Program-made: the position numbers and the translations under genes
NCBI GenBank assembly: GCA_018340805.1
Contig: JACMZG010001870.1
Location: 23,161,592-23,225,591, forward strand
Length of the DNA stretch: 64,000 nt
Origin: Microvelia longipes
Taxonomy: Eukaryota; Arthropoda; Insecta; Hemiptera; Veliidae
Direction of reading: 5' to 3'
Part shown: positions 10,665-64,000 of the stretch, piece after piece
Layout of the letters: each line of letters begins with the position of its first letter
How positions within the stretch are numbered: position 1 is the stretch's first letter
The notes under the pieces: model-generated
The model's database searches: none
What the model saw: only the letters and a program-made list of their open reading frames with translations
What the model was told of the DNA's origin: nothing

Positions 10665-10962
10665 CAAGGATGTTGAATAAAGGGGATGACGCACTAAGTC
10701 GAATTGCCATTCAACAAAGTGACCCCATCGAAAATCAAAACATAGAGATGAATGCAACACGAAACACACGTAAAAAACCAACTGCACATGCTTGGTACAA
10801 ACTGCGCATGCTTATGATCCTTATAACAGCGCAGGTCTTAAAATTTAGAGGCAAACTTATAACCTAAGGGGAGGTAAGTTTGCTCCTATTTCTCTATCTC
10901 ATAAACTTCCATGGGGTCAGAAATGTTCCTTAATGCGTCATCCCCTTTATTCAACATCCTTG
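10665..10962. mobile_element. hAT-like MITE, 298 bp, with 8-bp target duplication
   Basis: Perfect inverted termini start CAAGGATGTTGAATAAAGGG and run on through GATGACGCA (29 bp). ATTTTAAC directly flanks both ends, an 8-bp target-site duplication as produced by hAT transposases. The short open frame inside (10670-10867) begins in the terminal repeat and is not a gene. Confidence 0.92.
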
Positions 10963-11568
10963 ATTTTAACAATGGCTGCCTTTCTATAAACTGACAGAAG
11001 ATTGTCAAAATATTGTGTAAACAAATCCTCCGTGTTGTTATATTTGCCCCCGAAAAATAAAAGTTTTATGTTTTTGTAATTGTTTAGTACGAATTTCTGT
11101 CACACGATATAACCTTTATCAATAACAGACAACATGACATTAGGTATAACCTGCTCTACCTTTACATTAGTCGCTAAAAGTAGCTCATGGGGCCAAACTT
11201 TTCTTCATTGGATATTTCCAGTTACTTTGAAAGCCCGAAATACGCGAGTAAAGTCACTTGTTATTTCTGTTCCACTATAACTGTAGGTTGCACAATCTCA
11301 GGATTAAAAGCAGAAGTTTCTAGAGAAGCCTTGGTAATGTTTATATGAAACAACGCAGATTCTCTACACAAAAACTTCACAAATAGATTATTTGTGAAAT
11401 AATCTGGTATCTATTTAACAATGAATAATGGAAAAATCGCAAATAAATCATCAGTTTTTGCGATACTTTTTGGAGATTAACGTACTATAACTCAGTTCAC
11501 AACGAATAGCTAACAATACTAATTATAATTAATTTCAATTAATAACAAAGAGAAAGAATGATACTTAC

Positions 11569-11700
11569 CATAATTTAAATAAAAGGCCAGTTGATTCACT
11601 TAAATTGAAATGAATTAATTAAGTAAAATTAAAGAACGAGAATCAAAAATAAAAATTTCACCTCATGTAAACATAACCTTTCACTGTCATAACAACAAGT
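11569..11700 (-). other. HDAC3: Candidate non-coding first exon of HDAC3
   Basis: On the minus strand ...TTTAAATTATG is followed by a consensus donor GTAAGTATC (11568-11560). Its position opposite the Slik leader suits a divergent promoter. The 5' boundary is a guess. If joined to the acceptor at 8604, the junction creates ATG TTT TGA, a two-codon upstream ORF. Inference only. Confidence 0.4.
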
Positions 11701-11900
11701 TAGGCAACATTCCACAAAAAAATGTTTATATCTTGTTTACATTTTTTATTATGTTTACAAACAAAAGACAATAGTTATGATTAAATTTAAAGTACTTTTG
11801 ACGGAAGAACTTTTGTATTTTAATAATATAACTTTGAAAGTTAAAACTTTCAAGAAGAATGCTGTTTTTATAACATTCAAAAAGTGACGTCATTTTCAGG
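11701..11900. promoter_or_regulatory. Putative divergent HDAC3/Slik promoter region with CRE
   Basis: The interval between the two candidate leader exons contains the palindromic octamer TGACGTCA at 11885-11892, the full consensus for CREB/ATF factors. No clear TATA box with fixed distance is visible. A shared promoter is inferred from geometry. Confidence 0.4.
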
Positions 11901-12117
11901 CGTGGTGAAAAGAAAGAAAAAATGGATTCTTTTCGATTTTGTGTTTTTTCTTTAATAATTTTTATTTAATTAAATAAAGGTCTTATCGGTTTTAATAGCT
12001 CCGAATAATTTTAATGATTTAATTTAATATTGTTATGATAAGTGTTAGATTAAATATCGAATCTTTGGTGCGATTTTGAGTTAAAACGAAGTGTTTTAAG
12101 CTGCCTGGATAGAATAT
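11900..12117 (+). other. Candidate non-coding exon 1 of Slik
   Basis: AGAATAT|GTAAGTAGG at 12118 is a near-perfect 5' splice site, and the next good acceptor in the right place is at 16238-16239 before the exon holding the Slik start codon. The exon's 5' end is unknown. Any short upstream ORFs here would be leader ORFs. Confidence 0.45.
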
Positions 12118-13141
12118 GTAAGTAGGACTTGACATAACATTCTTCTAAAAGAAAAAGTTAATGCCTTAGGCTAATTTAGACCACGAATTATTTCATTAAT
12201 TCTTATTGTTTTCGTTTATTTTCATTGTAGCTATTAAATTTACAAATCTTTTATGGATACTTTCGTCTAAATGCTGAACCTTATCGAGTATTTTTACTCC
12301 GTAGATCGTCTGTGCTTTATGTACCATAAAGTTTTAATAACCACTTGTCAACTGCACAGATTTCCCCTTGAAACGATTTACTTGAATTTTTATTCAAATC
12401 TGATAGTTATCGTTTTTGTAATCTCTAATTTATAATATTCTGTGATGTTATTAAAAAAAAATATCACCAAGTTATTTAGTTAAGTGAGAGTGTACACACC
12501 TACTTATTCATAGGTCCTGTGGAGATTAACTGTTACTCGCCTTCAGTATGTTTCTCAGTTTAATTAGGTGCTTTTAGGGGTTTCACTTTTATTTGTCATT
12601 TCTTTTTCTTATTAAGTCCTTAGTATTTAATATTCTCTGGCCAATTAAGACAAAAAAATTGCCAACACCAAATAGGATTTGTGTTATCAATTTTCAGAGG
12701 TTGAAAAATTAACATTTTTGATTGTCATAACGTTTGGAAATTGTAGCAGAGCATTGTCATATTTATTTTCCCTTAATTTATCTGTAGTTGAAGTAAGGGG
12801 GTAATGTTATTTTGGTCTAAGTCGATATCTGTGATGCATGCCATGAGGTTATCTATTTGTCTTCAAGAGAGAAAATAAGCAGGCATTTTTTAAGTGTAAC
12901 CTTTTTAATCTAAATTTATTTATCGCAATAATGCACAATATTTAAAACATACTTTTTTGGTTTTATCTTACTTATAATCTGAGTTTACCTTCTAATCTGA
13001 TGTTTTGATCTACTAAACTAATACCGTGTTAGAACCAGAGCATATCAAATGCATTTGCAATAGGATCACCTGTTAAATACCCTGTGTGAACATAGTAAAT
13101 TAATAGTCTCGTCAACTAGGATAATTAATTTTGTCACAGTT

Positions 13142-13420
13142 GATAGGAGTACGTTTCTGCCGTAAATTATTGGTGGAAATCAAACCGAGACTAGGGATCC
13201 CCTGCAATCCTGGCACCCAAAACTACAAGATATATCATAAACTTATGAGATCAAACTTTGCACATATTTTGGTCACATACAGGACTACGTATGCCACATT
13301 TTAAATTGACCCAACCATTTTTCATTATTTTGCAAAGTTATGTATAATTTCATGATTTTTGATGACATTAAGGTTTGATTTTTATGTCTAGTTTCAACTT
13401 TATAGCAACACACCGGGAGC
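13142..13420 (+). repeat. Dispersed repeat family A, copy 1
   Basis: The copy includes a TTCTGCCG...ATTGGTGG segment followed by an AAAACTACAAGATATA segment. Two relatives with the same order occur at 62340-62520 (+) and 19060-19260 (-). Class unknown. Confidence 0.55.
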
Positions 13421-13844
13421 TACAATGATTAAAGAATTGTTAATTTAGATATATAACTTGGTAAAAACTGCTCAGGACTGCTTTTAAATATTTAAAAGAC
13501 CTGAAAATGATAATTCAGGTGAAATTTAGGTTACGAGTTCAGTGGAAACTCATTACTTTTATTATAAACCTACATTATAAATGATCAAAATAAATAATGC
13601 AGCAATGACTTTGAACTGAAATTTTACCAAGAGTAATAATAAGTTAAAGTTCTCTAAATAAGTACTTATAATTGGATTGGTTTTAATATTTTTACTCTAA
13701 ATTTGGTATATAGAAAAATCATTGTTCGCTCCTAAAATTCAAAATTTAGATTTCATTTAAATTATCTGTTTTAATTGTTTTTAAGCCCTTAGTTGTTCTT
13801 ACCAAGTTATATAACTTTACCAAGTTATATGATATCAGACATAT

Positions 13845-14130
13845 GTCTGTTATCATTGTTGTTTCTAGCGTGTTTATTTAGGAAGTTGAAACTTAGTACA
13901 AAAATCAGTCTTTAGGTTCATTAGGTTTCCAGAAAATAATTGTTCTGTTGCATCATTAATGATGCTGAAAAATTCATTAAAACGATTTGATGAATGTAAA
14001 ATTTGGTGCCCATATTCCTATATAACCCTAACAAACGTGCCATGTTTCATATCAGTATCAATATTACATCAATGTTTGTATATCAATGGCATGTATATGA
14101 GTTAAAATTTGGCATGATTGTATCTTTTAT
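13845..14130 (+). repeat. Dispersed repeat family B, diverged copy
   Basis: It shares the order GTTGAAACTTAGTACAAAAAT, CAGAAAATAAT, GCATCATTAA, and a CATGTTTCATATC segment with the fuller copies at 34750, 60630 and 63705. It has no coding capacity. Confidence 0.6.
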
Positions 14131-14536
14131 ACTACAAAAAGGCCTTTAGCCTCTTGGCCGATCACCAGAGTGGAAGCTGGGTTTACAGTCCTCGTTCCTC
14201 AAAATTGTTGATGTTTTATATTAGGTTGCAATATAACTAGCCTTTGTAAGTTGCATACAGCTACAATATGAGTATAGTGGCGAATTTCTAAATGTATTTG
14301 TCGAAAAAAGTCATTTGTTTACATAAAAGTTATATATGTCAAACAATAAAATTGTTTTATTGTACATACTTTTCTTTTACTTCATCCTGTGTATTTGTAT
14401 ATTATACCAACAGTATGTGTATAACAATTTTTATCCTAATCCATTAGGTTTTAATTTTTGAGAGTTTTTGAAATTTAGCTGGGTCATTATTGTGGGTTTA
14501 TGACGTCATACATATTTTATATCCTATAAGGTTCTA

Positions 14537-14679
<143 letters not shown>

Positions 14680-15785
14680 CAGCCCTTCCCAACCCTTGGT
14701 CGCGACCCAGATTGGGTCGCGAACGAAATTTTTTGGGTCGCCAAATTTTTTTTATTAACAATCCAAAAAATTACCAAGATTTATGTAAAAAAGTTATTAT
14801 AAGCAAATAACAAATTTGCTTAAACAGATATTAATTTTTAGAAATTGATAATACTTTAAACATGCGATAACAAAAGAAGCCGCAGCCAAAACATTTCTTA
14901 GAAGTCCTTTACCGACAGAGGCACCCGCCTTTATCTAATTCTTGCTAAACTTTGATGAATGTTATATACCTTATGATAATACTTGTTTTAAAAGTTTCTT
15001 TTTAAACACGACACTCTAAGTGACCAAAAGTCGAAAAAATCATTGTAAATTACCAAAAACCAAAATTTAGGTCAATAACAAATTAATTTCAAGTAGGGTG
15101 TCGTTTTATCTGAATTTTTGGGCGCTGAATCAAATGAAACCGGTCCTAATTCAATAAGACCACTCTAAGTTACCAAAAAGTCGAAAAAACCCAAAATGAT
15201 CAAAAACCAAAATTACGGTCAATGTCGTAATTTCGTAAAACCGAGTAGGGTGTCGTTTTCCATGTTTTTTGGGCCTCTGAGTTGAATGGCAGTGGTCCGG
15301 GGTCAATACAAGCTCTCAAACTCAGAGTACCTGGGATCAAATCCTAAAAATGCGCTAAAACCTTTAAGGATAACTGACTAAGCTTAAAGATAAGTTACTA
15401 AGCTTTCAACTTGTGCAAATAATAGTGTGTACTTCTAATTTTAGAGGCATAGTTTTGTACAACCAACTGGATAATTATGCGCATTTCCTTTGAAAAATAC
15501 AGACAAAATGAGTTACGAGCAGTGCTAATTTTTATATTTAATTTTTATATTTTATTGCTATTATATGATATGCTTCTTTTTGAACTCCAATGTGTGTAGT
15601 TTTCTATTTAAGTATAAAAATCATGAAAATTAGGATTTTGACGATGTATGTAGGGTCATAACTAGTTCGGCAATAAATAAAAACGCCTGCAATTTTCAGG
15701 TTATGCAAAATAAATTAATTTGGGTCGCCAAACTTTGGAAAAGCAAATTATAGGGTCGCGGTACTGAAAAGGTTGGGAAACGCTG
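14680..15785. mobile_element. Non-autonomous hAT-type transposon, 1106 bp
   Basis: The termini are CAGCCCTTCCCAACCCTTGG and, at the right end, GGTTGGGAAACGCTG. The CAGNG/TTCCCAACC form is characteristic of hAT elements. TATGTATA occurs perfectly on both sides (14672-14679, 15786-15793), an 8-bp target duplication. GGGTCGC motifs occur near both ends as sub-terminal repeats. No transposase ORF is present. Confidence 0.93.
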
Positions 15786-15881
<96 letters not shown>

Positions 15882-15932
15882 TATATAATATATATTATAT
15901 ATATATAATATATATATTATATATTATATATA
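15786..15932. repeat. (TA)n microsatellite, right half
   Basis: TA-rich continuation of the microsatellite interrupted by the hAT element, somewhat degenerate towards 15930. Confidence 0.95.
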
Positions 15933-15944
15933 CATATTTCCGTT

Positions 15945-16135
15945 GTCATCAATACTTGGATGGGTATAAACTAGGCAAAGCAAGTCCGAAGGCATACTAC
16001 AGTGTAAATTGGATGATTTTCATGTTCTGAGTGCGAGCAGAAGCAAGTCCTAAAAAGTGAGGGTGAGTGTAATGATTCTGATCTGGGGAAGGTACGTTAT
16101 TGGGTACCACTTAGCTGACTTGCTCTGTTAAGCCT
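15945..16135 (+). repeat. 5S rRNA-like SINE fragment
   Basis: ATACTTGGATGGGT near 15951 resembles the 3' half of the 5S rRNA internal promoter region. It is followed by a tail with AGCAAGTCC repeats and GAAGGTACGTTATTGGGTACC, matching in order the tails at 35380-35470 and 61320-61385. Confidence 0.5.
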
Positions 16136-16561
16136 CTAAGGAATAATATTTTCCTTTCTCCTATCTAACATGTGAACATATGCACTTGTTTATTTACTTA
16201 AAAAATACATCATTGCTCATTTAAAGTTTTTTTTTTCAGGCTTTTTAAATTTGATCCTGGAAGGTGAAATGGTGCTCCATGGATGTCCTTGTAAACATAG
16301 ACTGTACAGATGCTGTGAAAATTATATGCTATCATGTAATTATATCAAAATGTTTACGATGAAGCAAACAAAGCCTTAAATTATATTTTTAAGTTAATTT
16401 TTATAAAAGTTTTAGTCTAAAATGTGAATTAATTTTATATTTTATTAAGTTTAAAAAACAGTGGTGTTTTATTTTTTTTTTCGAGGTATATTTTTTGGAC
16501 AATGGCTGTTTTAGTGTTTAGTATAAAGTTTTATTAACGAATTTGCAATAAAAGTACAAAC

Positions 16562-63011
<46,450 letters not shown>

Positions 63012-64000
63012 GTTAGTTAAAAACTTAATTTCATTTTAAACTATTTCTCTTCCACTTTTATTTTTGTTTTAATTTTTTACTTTATAATTTATTAAATAGT
63101 TTTTTCTTTCAATTACTGTTGTAAATTAATGTAATTTTTCTTTGTACATAATACCTTTACAGAATTAAAATTTTCTTTTTGATAATTCTGTAGTTATTTG
63201 TGTTTTAAATTTGTGTAAATAAGGTTTACAGATATCATTAAAAAGACTTAGGATTTTGTTATTCTTTATTACTGTTTTCCTACTACTATACTTATCATGA
63301 TTATATAAACATAACATATAAACAAAATCATTCATACATATAAATACATAGTATACAAAATTAAAATGTACACAAAAATCTTAATTGATCAATGTAAAAA
63401 TAACCTAAAAACTTTGTTTTTTATTCAGCCCCATTCAGAGTCTTACAATAATATTAATCACTTCAAGATTTTACTAACAACTTGGATTCTACTGTTGTCT
63501 CTACTAAAGGTTTAATCTGACTGATGATGATTGTTGTTAATTTTAAGCACATGTTTTTTTCATCACTTAAAACTCAACTCTAAATCAATTAGCAATTATT
63601 CATTTAAAGATAAAAATAAACTGTGTTAAAAAAAATCTGCTGTTATTTTTAACGATTAGTTAGCAACATAATAACTTACATTGTTATTTAGTATTATATC
63701 CTTGTTTGCTTTTCCTCATTTATACCATAGGTATGTAGGAAAATTATTGTGTTTGCAAAAAAATCCGAAACCGGGATGTCACTGGAATTATCCGATTCAG
63801 GTGTTTCATAACCTCCTGAGTAGTTTTCACAAATTTGTCTGTCTGTATATGTGTGTGTATGTTATCATCATAGCTCCCAGTGTATTAATGCTACAGTCAT
63901 AGGTGTAGTGTATTAATCAGTCTATAGGTGTAGTTGTGCTATCCAGATAATTATTTATTATGATGTCATTAACCCGCAATATAACTTGGCAAAAATTTTG
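63012..64000 (+). other. Slik: Slik intron 23, open to the right edge
   Basis: AT-rich without exon signals to about 63700; then a family B repeat copy runs off the edge. The final Slik exon or exons should follow outside. Confidence 0.75.
63705..64000 (+). repeat. Dispersed repeat family B, truncated by window end
   Basis: TTTTCCTCATTTATACCATA, AATCCGAAACCGGGATGTCA and a TCATCATAGCTCCCAGTGTA segment match the 60630 copy closely. Confidence 0.7.

Noticed and set aside
10670..10867. 65-residue ORF (+)
   Set aside because: It starts inside the terminal repeat of the hAT MITE and has no homology I recognise.
14495..14505. Second CRE-like TGACGTCA near 14.5 kb
   Set aside because: Intronic, near repeats and away from any inferred promoter.

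Overview
The window looks like nuclear DNA from an insect, most likely a hemipteran (inference). It is very AT-rich, has spliced genes with canonical GT/AG introns, carries long (TA)n and (TG)n microsatellites, and is crowded with transposon relics. The hemipteran suggestion rests on a defensin exon whose core ([15 protein letters not shown]) resembles true-bug defensins.

Three host genes are supported. (1) Positions 1032-1192 (+) are the last exon of an insect defensin: a Lys-Arg processing site followed by a six-cysteine mature peptide; its signal-peptide exon is not visible. (2) Positions 7219-8553 (-) are a complete, single-coding-exon histone deacetylase 3 with all active-site residues. 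A good 3' splice site just upstream (8604-8605) suggests a spliced 5' UTR, with a candidate first exon ending at 11569. (3) From about 11.9 kb to beyond the right edge (+) runs a SLK/STK10-family germinal-centre kinase (Slik in flies). I could trace 22 coding exons with compatible phases, giving about 1277 residues: kinase domain, acidic and proline-rich linker, and most of the C-terminal coiled-coil tail. The last exon or exons lie outside. HDAC3 and Slik appear to be head-to-head over roughly 11.6-12.1 kb, where a perfect CRE octamer sits at 11885-11892.

The rest is mobile and structured DNA. In 1.2-7.2 kb there are two long near-perfect palindromes, a foldback element and a compact GC-rich tract of serial hairpins. 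In 8.7-11 kb, inside the presumed HDAC3 5' intron, there is a nest of inverted-repeat elements (a TA-flanked element inside an older relative, inside a larger foldback) beside a hAT-like MITE with an 8-bp target duplication. Slik introns hold a 1.1-kb hAT-type element that split a TA microsatellite, a decayed Jockey-type LINE, 5S rRNA-like SINE pieces, several MITEs, a LINE C-terminal fragment, a relic copy of part of Slik exon 21, and a nearly full-length antisense LINE of the R1/LOA group (53.3-59.8 kb) with few frameshifts.

No tRNA, rRNA or CRISPR locus was found. Function is assigned only for the defensin, HDAC3, Slik and the retrotransposon proteins. Exon boundaries were read by eye from splice signals, reading phase and homology from memory, so transcript data would be the real test.
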